Shown: one piece after another, positions 27,463-35,602 of the stretch
Position numbering within the stretch: position 1 is the first letter of the stretch
Layout: every line of letters starts with the position of its first letter
Origin: Nitrospira sp.
GTDB taxonomy: Bacteria > Nitrospirota > Nitrospiria > Nitrospirales > Nitrospiraceae
Length of the DNA: 64,000 nt
Reading direction: 5' to 3'
Assembly: GCA_029194675.1 (NCBI GenBank)
Contig: JARFXP010000001.1
Coordinates: 1,294,501 to 1,358,500 of the forward strand
Made by a program: the position numbers and the translations under genes
Notes under the pieces: generated by a model
The model's input: only the letters and a program-made list of their open reading frames with translations
Databases searched by the model: none
Told to the model about the DNA's origin: nothing

Positions 27463-28482
27463 ATGACACATCCCTCACAGCTTCTTCGCTCGATCCTTGT
27501 CGGTCTCCTGACCGTTTTGCTTGAAACCGGGCTCCACGCGTCTGTTGATGCGGCCACTACACTTGGAAGGGAAACCATTCCTACCGGCTCTCCTACGGAA
27601 TTTGTCATCCTTTTCGTCTTGGAGGGGTTGAGCCAGGAGTCGCTTAATGGTGGCACGATGCCGGTCCTGGGCAAGCTCATCAAGGAAGGGTCGGTGACCT
27701 GGTCCGCGAGCGGGGTCAAGCCGGCCCTACGCTTGCCTACAATGGCCTCGCTGGTGACCGGGATGCCGGTCGAAAAACACGGGATTACCTGGAATTTCTT
27801 CGAATTCAGCCGAGGCTACCCTCGCTCACCCAGCCTATTCGACTATCTGGATTTGAGTGGAGGTCGCGACAGTGCCATCTTTTATATGGATGAGTCCCTG
27901 TATCAGCTCGCCAAGCCGGAGCCCTACACCGACTATCAGCTCTGCGGGGCATTGCGGCCCGAGTGCGGCTCTCAGAAACTCGTCGCCTACATCCAGCAGT
28001 ATCTACAAAAGGCAACCAGCGGACACGGATATGGGCATGCGATTCTCTCATTGCCTCATTTGTTGGTTGTTCATCTTCCGGAAGCCGGTCGGGCCGGTGT
28101 GGCACAGGGTTGGAATTCCAAAGAGTATCGTGACGCGTTGCGAACCGTCGATACTGCGATGAAGTCTATACTTGACCTATTCAAAGAATACTCACTCTTA
28201 GACCGCACAACCATCCTCGTCACTGCCCTGAGCGGGAAGGGAACCGACGCCGGAGCCGAGTCCCCAACGACCGATTCACCGGTTGTTCCATGGATTGTCT
28301 CCGGTGTTGGGATTAAGCAGGGACAGACCATCCGCCAACCGGTATCAATCATCGATACCGGGGCCACCGTCATGCGAATCCTAGGACTCAACACCCACAC
28401 GGAGTGGGACAGCAAAGTCGTGGAAGAAATCTTCAAAACCGCTGCGGCGACGTCTGCGATGCCGCCCGTCAAGAAACCCTGA
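27463..28482 (+). CDS. Alkaline-phosphatase-superfamily protein with degenerate metal sites
   Basis: The 339-residue protein has a signal peptide (about 1-31) and the overall order of a nucleotide pyrophosphatase/phosphodiesterase. The nucleophile region LPTMASLVTGMPVEKHGI is well kept. Metal ligands are not: the first Asp is Glu (FVLEGL), the D-x3-D-x3-H element reads LPEAGRAGVA, and the usual SDHG is replaced by ALSGKG. The C-terminal PVSIIDTGATVMRILGL is family-like. It is probably a binding protein rather than an enzyme. It heads a plus-strand run of seven genes with HEAT-repeat proteins. Confidence 0.75.
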   Translation: MTHPSQLLRSILVGLLTVLLETGLHASVDAATTLGRETIPTGSPTEFVILFVLEGLSQESLNGGTMPVLGKLIKEGSVTWSASGVKPALRLPTMASLVTGMPVEKHGITWNFFEFSRGYPRSPSLFDYLDLSGGRDSAIFYMDESLYQLAKPEPYTDYQLCGALRPECGSQKLVAYIQQYLQKATSGHGYGHAILSLPHLLVVHLPEAGRAGVAQGWNSKEYRDALRTVDTAMKSILDLFKEYSLLDRTTILVTALSGKGTDAGAESPTTDSPVVPWIVSGVGIKQGQTIRQPVSIIDTGATVMRILGLNTHTEWDSKVVEEIFKTAAATSAMPPVKKP

Positions 28483-28487
28483 TATCC

Positions 28488-28955
28488 ATGCTCCACAATA
28501 TTGCGATACGACACTGGTTCCCGGTATTCAGTCTGGTGCTGACAGGCCTGGTGACCATGGGCTCTACCGACGCAGGGTTCGCCGGAGAGCCGCCGCCCAC
28601 CCGACTCACAGAACACCCGATCATCATCGATGCGACCAAGTTGGTCCCTGTTTCATGGTGGCAGGTACCGGGCGTGACACCGTCGATTTGGGGCTCGGAT
28701 CCTGAGTCGCTCGACGCTCCCAAAACGTCGGAACTCCGCGAACTGCGGCTGAAACCTGGCAAGTACAAATTCATCAGCTTTACCTTCGATTTTCCCTTTA
28801 CGGTGAATCTCAACGGCACTCTCGACTTTTCAAAATCCTTGGATCAATGTGTCGAAGGTCGCGGAACACAGACCTTGGTGGTGTTGTGCAAACGCACGTA
28901 CCCACATGGCGGGCAGCGCGACGCCTATTACGATCAGAAGCCGAACGATGGCTGA
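28488..28955 (+). CDS. Exported 155-aa protein of the HEAT gene cluster
   Basis: The ATG at 28488 lies five bases after the preceding stop. Residues about 1-33 are a signal peptide (ending GFAGEPP). The mature domain is beta-rich, with VPVSWWQVPGVTPSIWG, LRLKPGKYKFISFTF and two cysteines (DQCVEGRG, VVLCKRT), and could be a small beta-sandwich. The stop overlaps the start of the first HEAT gene by eight bases. That overlap argues that this exported protein and the HEAT proteins belong to one system. Confidence 0.65.
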   Translation: MLHNIAIRHWFPVFSLVLTGLVTMGSTDAGFAGEPPPTRLTEHPIIIDATKLVPVSWWQVPGVTPSIWGSDPESLDAPKTSELRELRLKPGKYKFISFTFDFPFTVNLNGTLDFSKSLDQCVEGRGTQTLVVLCKRTYPHGGQRDAYYDQKPNDG

Positions 28956-30303
28956 CGTGCTCGAAGATCTTTTAGAAGCGCTTGAAGATGTGGACGATGC
29001 CACCCGTGAGGAGGCGGCAAGGACGCTTGCCGACATGGCCGATCCAGCTACCTTGGACGCGCTGATCGGCGCCTGCGACGATGACTTCTGGTCCGTGCGG
29101 GCCCATGCCGGCTGCGGCCTCGCAAAAATCGGCGGACCGAAGGCGTTCGAAGCCCTGATCGGCCTGTTCAACGATTCCATCATGGAGGTTCGCGATCAGG
29201 CCGTCGAGGCCACGGCGAGGATGGGCCCGATCGTGCTTGATCGGCTGGTGACCGCCGTGAAAGATGAGCGTTGGCGTGTACGGGAACATGCCGCCAAGGC
29301 GGCCGGCAAAATCAAGGATTCAAGAGCCGTCGACGCGCTGATCGGCGCCTGTCGCGACAGGGACGGGGCCGTCAAGAGCGCGGCGGCGGAAGCCTTGGGC
29401 AGAATCGCCGATCCGAAAGCCATCCCGGCTCTGATCAAGCTGTTTCGAGATTCTTCTAAAATCGTGCGCGAGACGGCCGGAACGGCGTTGGTCTACATCG
29501 GGCATCCCTCGGTCGATCCGTTGATCGAAAGTCTCAAGGACAAAGATTTTGTGGTTCGATGTCACGCGGCTCGTGCGTTGGGCGGGATGACCACCGACTA
29601 TCAAATCGGCAGATCCTGGGTACGAGACGCAAAGGTCGTGGATGCCTTGATCGGCATCTTGAAGGATCCTGATCGAGCCGTTCGCGAAGACGCGACCATC
29701 GCGTTAGGCATGATCGGCGACCCCCGGGCGATCGATGCGCTGGTAGAAGCCATGAAGGACGGAGCGGTGAAGCGCCATGCCATTGCCTCACTCGGCATGA
29801 TCGGCGATTCGCGCGCCCTCCCAGCCGTATTGGACGCCTTGAAGGGCAAAGGCATCAAGCAAGAGGGCTCGCCGACACCCGGTTGCATCGTCAGCGAAGA
29901 TGCGTTCATCAAGGAGGCCGCAGCCACCGCTCTCGGTCAATTTCGCGACCCTCTCGTGATTCCGGATTTGATTATGTTGCTGAAGGACGGGGTCTTGCGG
30001 GAAAAAGCGGCGGCGGCGCTGGCGGTGATCGGTGACGCGGCCATCGAACCCTTGATTGCTTTTCTCTATGACCCCAAAGCCTCTGAAGTTGAGGCTGAGA
30101 AGGAACGGGTGCTTTCTTATGCGTCTGTTCGACTGACCGCAAAAGACGCCTTGAAGCAGATCACGCTCGAGACTTTGGAAAAGCTTGGATGGACGCCTCC
30201 TGATGAACAGATAGAAATCAGCTCGAGCCAGGCCGACAATCTGCGCGTCGATCGGCCGTTAGGTCAAACCGGGCGCTTTGGCCCGTCCGGCGACCTCGTG
30301 TGA
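28948..30303 (+). CDS. HEAT-repeat protein 1 (PBS-lyase type), 451 aa
   Basis: The ATG at 28948 gives a protein made almost entirely of about 30-residue HEAT repeats, with units like VDALIGACRDRDGAVKSAAA, EALGRIADPKAIPALIKLF. No signal peptide is present, so it is cytoplasmic. One repeat junction carries an insertion with a Cys (GSPTPGCIVSEDAFIKEAAA) whose counterpart occurs in the next paralogue. PBS-lyase-like HEAT proteins attach bilins in cyanobacteria, but no phycobilin genes are present. A scaffold role is more likely. The C-terminal 40 residues are non-repetitive. Confidence 0.85.
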   Translation: MADVLEDLLEALEDVDDATREEAARTLADMADPATLDALIGACDDDFWSVRAHAGCGLAKIGGPKAFEALIGLFNDSIMEVRDQAVEATARMGPIVLDRLVTAVKDERWRVREHAAKAAGKIKDSRAVDALIGACRDRDGAVKSAAAEALGRIADPKAIPALIKLFRDSSKIVRETAGTALVYIGHPSVDPLIESLKDKDFVVRCHAARALGGMTTDYQIGRSWVRDAKVVDALIGILKDPDRAVREDATIALGMIGDPRAIDALVEAMKDGAVKRHAIASLGMIGDSRALPAVLDALKGKGIKQEGSPTPGCIVSEDAFIKEAAATALGQFRDPLVIPDLIMLLKDGVLREKAAAALAVIGDAAIEPLIAFLYDPKASEVEAEKERVLSYASVRLTAKDALKQITLETLEKLGWTPPDEQIEISSSQADNLRVDRPLGQTGRFGPSGDLV

Positions 30304-30357
30304 GGATGCCGCAAGAGTTTCCTGAAGTGACCCGCTGAATTCTGTACGGACAACCAT

Positions 30358-31458
30358 ATGATCGATGCGGTCGCAGAGCAGATTGCGGCACTCAAGGACC
30401 AAGATTGGGCTATCCGCCAGGAGGCAGCCGGTCTTCTCGGTACCTTCAAAGACCCCTGTGCTGTCGCTCCTCTGGTGTCGCTACTACGAGACCCGGACCG
30501 TTCAGTCCGGGACGCGGCAATTGAAGCCTTGCGCTCGATCGGAGCACCGGCCGTCGAGACGGTGGGGACCTGCCTCACTGAACCGGATCTCTCTATCCAG
30601 GAATCAGCGTCCGCAATCTTAGCCGCCATCGCGGATGAGCGGGTGCTCGCTCCGCTCATCAAGGCGCTGCACAGCGGCGACTGGATCGTTCGAATGCAGG
30701 CCGCCAAGGCCTTGGGTCGGGTACGGAACGCAGACGCGGTCGAGCCGCTCATTCCACTGCTTCAAGACAAGGTCAAAGCGGTTCGTGAGGAGGCGGCTCT
30801 CGCTCTGGCCGCCATCGGCGATGCGGCGATTCCATCCCTCTTGAAGGCGTTGCGGCATGAGGACTGGCTCGTTCGTCTCCACGCGGTGGAATCGTTGGGG
30901 AAGGCTAAATCGAAACAGGCTGTGGAAGCTCTGTTGTCGGTGTTGTTCAACGATCGAGATTCGGCGGTTCGCGAAGATGCCGTGCGAGCGCTCGGCGAGA
31001 TCGGCGACCCGCGAGCAGTCGAATTCCTATTGACGGCGATGCGGGAGCCGGGATTGCGGACATTGGCGGTTGAAGCGCTTGGCCGCATCGGTGATGCTCG
31101 TGCGGTTCCCCTGCTGATCGACGTCCTTCTAGGAGCCGGCCGTCCACCTGTGACGAGAACAGTGGCCGGCTGCGGGGACCAGTGGAATGAAGAATTCATA
31201 ACACAAGACGCGGCGGCGCGAGCGCTCGGGGCGATCGGCGACGAGAGGGCAATCCCTTCGCTCGTCTCGGCACTGAACCAGACCTTTACGAGAACTGAAG
31301 CGGCGGCGGCTCTGGCCAAATTCGGGGCGAAAGTTATTCCATTGCTGCTTCCACTGCTGAACGAGCCTCGCGATGAAAATCTCCTGTTTCACGTCCGTGA
31401 AACGTTGGCGTCAGCAGGATGGAAAACCGGCAGGCGATCACAGACCGGTAAAACATAG
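30358..31458 (+). CDS. HEAT-repeat protein 2, 366 aa
   Basis: HEAT repeats run from residue about 3 to the end (DQDWAIRQEAAGLLGTFKDP, then ALHSGDWIVRMQAAKALGRV). Around residue 265-285 an insertion contains RTVAGCGDQWNEEFITQDAA, matching in position and pattern the Cys insertion of HEAT protein 1. There is no signal peptide. The gene starts 54 bases after HEAT 1, and the first frame-compatible ATG was chosen. Confidence 0.85.
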   Translation: MIDAVAEQIAALKDQDWAIRQEAAGLLGTFKDPCAVAPLVSLLRDPDRSVRDAAIEALRSIGAPAVETVGTCLTEPDLSIQESASAILAAIADERVLAPLIKALHSGDWIVRMQAAKALGRVRNADAVEPLIPLLQDKVKAVREEAALALAAIGDAAIPSLLKALRHEDWLVRLHAVESLGKAKSKQAVEALLSVLFNDRDSAVREDAVRALGEIGDPRAVEFLLTAMREPGLRTLAVEALGRIGDARAVPLLIDVLLGAGRPPVTRTVAGCGDQWNEEFITQDAAARALGAIGDERAIPSLVSALNQTFTRTEAAAALAKFGAKVIPLLLPLLNEPRDENLLFHVRETLASAGWKTGRRSQTGKT

Positions 31459-31491
31459 TTTCAGGATTAGGCCGTTCCGCTACTGAATGTC

Positions 31492-32592
31492 ATGTCGAAA
31501 GAAGCGATTGAGACGCTGGTCTCCGAATTGATCCATGAAGAGGATTGGCGCCGTATGCGAGCGACGGCCGCCTGTGTGGCCGGCGGTCCTCGTTCGGTTC
31601 AGGCGCTCATCGAAGCTTTACGGTCCGGGCCTACCGAGCTGAAGAAAGAAGCGGCGGCGATGCTGGCGCGAATCAAGGATCCACATGCCGGTGTTGCCCT
31701 CGTCGGACTCCTTGAAGATCATGAAGAGGTCGTCCGGAAAGCAGGTGCGGCAGCCCTTGAACAGATGGCGGGTGTGCTCGACACGGACACAGCCAGGGCA
31801 TTAGTTTCATTGCTGCCGAAGACTTCGGAAAGCCATGAACGGCAGACCTTGACCCACCTGATTGGGGCGATTCCCACATCCGTCCTCCCCCTATGCGAAA
31901 TGCTCAAACATCCGGATCAGGATGCGCAAGTCGCGGCCGCATTGATGCTGGATCAATTATTGGATCCTCGTTCCATCGATGCATTCATCGATGCCATGGG
32001 CCAGCCGGCTGTGCGGAATATCGCCGTTGGGACATTGAAGAAGCTGAGCGCAATCCGCGAACGAATCGATGGGACGTTCGATGCGTTGCGGGAGGTCGAA
32101 GGAGCCGGCGAGCGCGAGGAAGCGCGGATGGCGACGGTCATCGACCTACTCGGGATCGGGCGCCCGAGCGTGGGGATCCTTATCGAGTATCTGGAAGACG
32201 ACGACTGGCTCGTGCGCGAGGCAGCGGCTGACCTACTGGGGAAAATCGGCGATGTGCGAGCCGTCGAACCATTAATGAAGCGGCTGGAACAGGACAAGGA
32301 TACCGGAGTCAAGGAGTTGGCGATCAAAGCCCTTGGACTGATCGGCGATGCGCGCCCCTCCCGGCTCTATCTAGAGGCCATTCCCATCCGCCCACTGCGG
32401 GTGTATGCCATGGAGGCCTTGGCCAAGATCAAGGAGGTGGGGGTCCTGCGTCCGCACAAGGAACTCTTCGACCGACTCCGAACGGATCGTGACGGCCTGG
32501 TGGCCTATAATGCCGGCTTGATCGCCGACAAGCTCGAAGCCATCACGGCCATGGAAAGCCAGGCCCACAAAGAGGATATTAAGAATGACTGA
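31492..32592 (+). CDS. HEAT-repeat protein 3, 366 aa
   Basis: The repeats are more diverged than in the neighbours. The N-terminal half has ELIHEEDWRRMRATAACVAG and ALIEALRSGPTELKKEAAA. The centre has a non-HEAT helical segment, and the C-terminal half returns to ILIEYLEDDDWLVREAAADL and EPLMKRLEQDKDTGVKELAI. It is cytoplasmic. The stop overlaps the next HEAT start by eight bases, the same overlap length as between the exported 155-aa protein and HEAT 1. Confidence 0.85.
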   Translation: MSKEAIETLVSELIHEEDWRRMRATAACVAGGPRSVQALIEALRSGPTELKKEAAAMLARIKDPHAGVALVGLLEDHEEVVRKAGAAALEQMAGVLDTDTARALVSLLPKTSESHERQTLTHLIGAIPTSVLPLCEMLKHPDQDAQVAAALMLDQLLDPRSIDAFIDAMGQPAVRNIAVGTLKKLSAIRERIDGTFDALREVEGAGEREEARMATVIDLLGIGRPSVGILIEYLEDDDWLVREAAADLLGKIGDVRAVEPLMKRLEQDKDTGVKELAIKALGLIGDARPSRLYLEAIPIRPLRVYAMEALAKIKEVGVLRPHKELFDRLRTDRDGLVAYNAGLIADKLEAITAMESQAHKEDIKND

Positions 32593-33352
32593 ACAGGGCG
32601 CATCCGAGCGAATCGAACAACTCATACAGGCATTGCACGACGAGAACGAAGCGTTGCGCGAGCACGCCATCGCGAGCCTCGGCCAAAGCGGACCGGAGGC
32701 ACTGCCTCGGCTGATCGACCTGATGACCGATGAAGATGCGGTGATTCGAGAGGCGGCCACCAGTGCGGTCGTACGGATAGGCCCCTCGGTCATCGAACCG
32801 ATGATCGACGCGCTGCAAGATGACTCTTGGGCGATCCGAGAACAGGCAGCCTCGGCTCTCGGCAAGTTGCGGGACCGACGCGCCGTCGAACCTCTCGTCA
32901 GGGCGATTAAGGATCGAGACGGAGCGGTGCGGACGGCAGCGGTGTGGGCGCTCGAACGAATCGGCGATCCACAAGCAGTGCCCGGGCTCATCGAGGCCCT
33001 CATGGACAGCACTCTGCGCGAGGATGCAGCCCGAGTCTTGAAGAAGATCGGCGACGTGCGGGCGGTCGAGGCGCTGATCGACGGACTCTTGGGTTCCAAT
33101 TGGATGGTTCGCCGCCATGCGGCTGAGGCGCTGGGCAAGATCGGCGATCATCGAGGAGTCACCCCATTGATAGAGTCGCTGCAAGACGAGGACTGGCTGG
33201 TCAGACGCAATGCCGCCGAATCACTCGCGCGGCTTGGCGCGAAAGAAGCCATTCAACCCTTGCTGGTGCTGCGCGAGGACGAGAACACCATGGTCCAGGA
33301 AACAGTCGAGGCCGTGCTGGCCAGTCTTGGCTGGACCCCCGAACCGCAATAA
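32585..33352 (+). CDS. HEAT-repeat protein 4, 255 aa
   Basis: This is a compact array of about eight HEAT units (for example EPMIDALQDDSWAIREQAA and EALIDGLLGSNWMVRRHAAE) covering almost the whole protein. It has the cleanest repeats of the cluster. There is no signal peptide or extra domain. The ATG at 32585 overlaps the preceding gene; the next gene follows 19 bases after the stop. Confidence 0.87.
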   Translation: MTEQGASERIEQLIQALHDENEALREHAIASLGQSGPEALPRLIDLMTDEDAVIREAATSAVVRIGPSVIEPMIDALQDDSWAIREQAASALGKLRDRRAVEPLVRAIKDRDGAVRTAAVWALERIGDPQAVPGLIEALMDSTLREDAARVLKKIGDVRAVEALIDGLLGSNWMVRRHAAEALGKIGDHRGVTPLIESLQDEDWLVRRNAAESLARLGAKEAIQPLLVLREDENTMVQETVEAVLASLGWTPEPQ

Positions 33353-33371
33353 CTCAAACCAAAGGGGACAC

Positions 33372-34082
33372 ATGCCCATGGCAGATGAAGCTCCGAAGCT
33401 GATTCAGATCGCTCCGAAAGGCGGAGACAAGAAAGACGGTTTCAACTTGGTGACAGAGCGTGTCGTGGCGGTCAACCCTGAGAGCAGACAGCTCGAGGTC
33501 GAACTCTTGGCCTACGATGGTAAGACGGTCTTGCTGGAGGTGGCCGAAGAGGCGCTGGAGGACCTCAAAAGGATCAGGGCGGGAGACGGCGCCACGATTC
33601 GAGTGGTGGAAGAAAACGGCAAGCGCATCGCGAAGAGCTTCAGGATTCGCCCCAAAGATCCGAACGCCGCCAGGGCCGACGCCATGTTGCTCGACCTAAG
33701 AGATTCGCACTGGCTGAATCGGAAGTATGCGGCGGAGGTCTTGGGTGAGTTGAAAGATCCCCGCGCCGTCGATCCCTTGGTAGAGGCGTTGACCGATGAA
33801 GTCGGTGACGTGCGGCAACGGGCCTATGATTCGTTGATCAAACTCGGTGGCCCATCCGTGCCTTCACTGATTCCGTTATTGGTGTCCGAAGAGGACGAAA
33901 TTCGTCAATCCGCCACCGAGATTCTCCGGAAGATCGGCAAACCGGCCGTCGAGCCGCTGGCCACCGCACTGGCCGAAGCCGATGATCGGCTGAAGACCCG
34001 AATCATGAAGGTGCTCGATCGAATGGGGTACAAGCCGAAAACCAAAGACCAGGCCAAGCCCGAGTTGCCGAGGCTGACCTAG
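33372..34082 (+). CDS. HEAT-repeat protein 5 with an N-terminal beta domain, 236 aa
   Basis: The start at 33372 follows AAGGGG; a second ATG two codons later is possible. Residues about 1-105 form a separate beta-rich domain (KDGFNLVTERVVAVNPESRQ, then ATIRVVEENGKRIAKSFRI), perhaps OB- or barrel-like. Residues about 110-215 are three to four HEAT repeats (DLRDSHWLNRKYAAEVLGEL). The C-terminus is basic. It closes the cluster and ends five bases before the convergent ugd gene. Confidence 0.82.
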   Translation: MPMADEAPKLIQIAPKGGDKKDGFNLVTERVVAVNPESRQLEVELLAYDGKTVLLEVAEEALEDLKRIRAGDGATIRVVEENGKRIAKSFRIRPKDPNAARADAMLLDLRDSHWLNRKYAAEVLGELKDPRAVDPLVEALTDEVGDVRQRAYDSLIKLGGPSVPSLIPLLVSEEDEIRQSATEILRKIGKPAVEPLATALAEADDRLKTRIMKVLDRMGYKPKTKDQAKPELPRLT

Positions 34083-34087
34083 CCTTA

Positions 34088-35419
34088 CTAGGACTGTCCG
34101 GATGTTGAAGGATGTTTGCTGGGTCGGCCCACCGAGATGTGGTGGAATCCATGACTGACGACACGGTCAGGATCGTAGACGTTCCGCAAATCGATGAGGA
34201 CGGGCGATTTCATGATCCTTTTCAGTCTTTCAAAGTCGAGATTCCTGAATTGATTCCATTCGGTCATAATGATCAGCGCGTCCGTTCCCTCAGCAGCGTC
34301 ATAGGGATCTGCACAGGGCTTTAGTGCCGATAGCGTCCGGTACGCTTCATCGAGCGCGATCGGATCATAGGCGCGTACGGTCGCCCCTTCGCTCAACAAT
34401 TTCTGACTGATAACCAGCGCAGGGGCCTCCCGTAAATCATTCGTGTTGGGTTTGAACGAGAGTCCCAGCAGGCCCAAGGTTTTTCCCTTGAGCCCTCCCA
34501 CCGCATCACGAATCTTGTCGACCATTCGACGTCGCTGATCATCGTTCACCTTGGATGCGGCAAGGGCAACCTGCACTGGATACCCAACTCGCTCTCCGGT
34601 CTGAATCAGCGCCGCCAAATCCTTTGGGAAGCAGGAACCTCCAAATCCGGCTCCAGCATGCAGAAACTTTGAGCCGATGCGGTTGTCCAGTCCCATCCCT
34701 TTGGCCACCATCTGCACGTTGGCCCCTAACCGTTCACATAGATTGGCCATTTCGTTGATGAATGAAATCTTCGTGGCCAAGAAGGCGTTTGAAGCATATT
34801 TGATCAGTTCAGCCGTGGGAATATCCGTGACGACGATCGGCGTCTCAATCAGGTACAGCGGACGATAGAGATCTTTCATAATGGCGACGGCCTGATCGCT
34901 GTCGGCTCCGATCACCACGCGATTCGGGCGCAGGAAGTCCTCGATCGCCGATCCTTCCCGTAGAAACTCCGGATTCGACACAATGTCGAACCGAAAGGCA
35001 CTCGCTTGAGTTTTCGTGATGACTTCACGAAGTCGTTTACCAGTACCTACCGGCACCGTGGACTTGGTCACGATAACCTTGTATCCGGTCATGTGGCGCG
35101 CAATCCCTTTACCAACTTCTTCGACGTACGAGAGATCGGCGGAACCATCACCCCTCGGCGGAGTTCCAACGGCAATAAAGATAACCAGCGCTTTATCGAC
35201 AGCCTTGGCAATATCGGTGGTGAAGCTCAGTCGGCCTTCTCGAACCCCCTTGGCCACCAATTCCGTAATCCCCGGCTCATAGAACGGGACTTCGCCTTTT
35301 TCGAGCTTTTCAATTCTTCGGCTGTCGCTGTCCATGCAGGTGACGTGGACGCCGAACTCGGCAAAGCAGGCGCCCGTCACCAAGCCGACATACCCGGTGC
35401 CAATCACACTAATGTGCAT
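34088..35419 (-). CDS. ugd: UDP-glucose 6-dehydrogenase
   Basis: The 443-residue enzyme oxidises UDP-glucose to UDP-glucuronate for exopolysaccharide or envelope glycans. The Rossmann motif is VIGTGYVGLVTGACFAE at the N-terminus. The catalytic Cys lies in GAGFGGSCFPKD. LGLSFKPNTNDLREAP marks the C-terminal domain. The ATG at 35419 follows a strong GAGGAGGG site; an upstream in-frame extension to 35494 is not supported. It is a single gene here, divergent from the spermidine-synthase-like gene. Confidence 0.95.
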   Translation of the reverse strand: MHISVIGTGYVGLVTGACFAEFGVHVTCMDSDSRRIEKLEKGEVPFYEPGITELVAKGVREGRLSFTTDIAKAVDKALVIFIAVGTPPRGDGSADLSYVEEVGKGIARHMTGYKVIVTKSTVPVGTGKRLREVITKTQASAFRFDIVSNPEFLREGSAIEDFLRPNRVVIGADSDQAVAIMKDLYRPLYLIETPIVVTDIPTAELIKYASNAFLATKISFINEMANLCERLGANVQMVAKGMGLDNRIGSKFLHAGAGFGGSCFPKDLAALIQTGERVGYPVQVALAASKVNDDQRRRMVDKIRDAVGGLKGKTLGLLGLSFKPNTNDLREAPALVISQKLLSEGATVRAYDPIALDEAYRTLSALKPCADPYDAAEGTDALIIMTEWNQFRNLDFERLKRIMKSPVLIDLRNVYDPDRVVSHGFHHISVGRPSKHPSTSGQS

Positions 35420-35602
35420 CGAACGACCCTCCTCAATGGCTGAATCGGGAGAAAGTATAGCAGTCAGTGCAAGGAGGGAGCAACGAATCCACACCTACTT
35501 ATCACCGCTGTCCTTTCGTTGACTCTCGGAAAATGCGTTGAGTACAATCCGACGCCCTCTCTGACTCGATAATGAGAGAGACTCTGCACCTTCATCGAAT
35601 CG

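Noticed and set aside
28948-33352. Phycobilin lyase function for the HEAT proteins
   Set aside because: HEAT repeats of the PBS-lyase type are widespread; no phycobiliprotein or bilin genes are present in the window.
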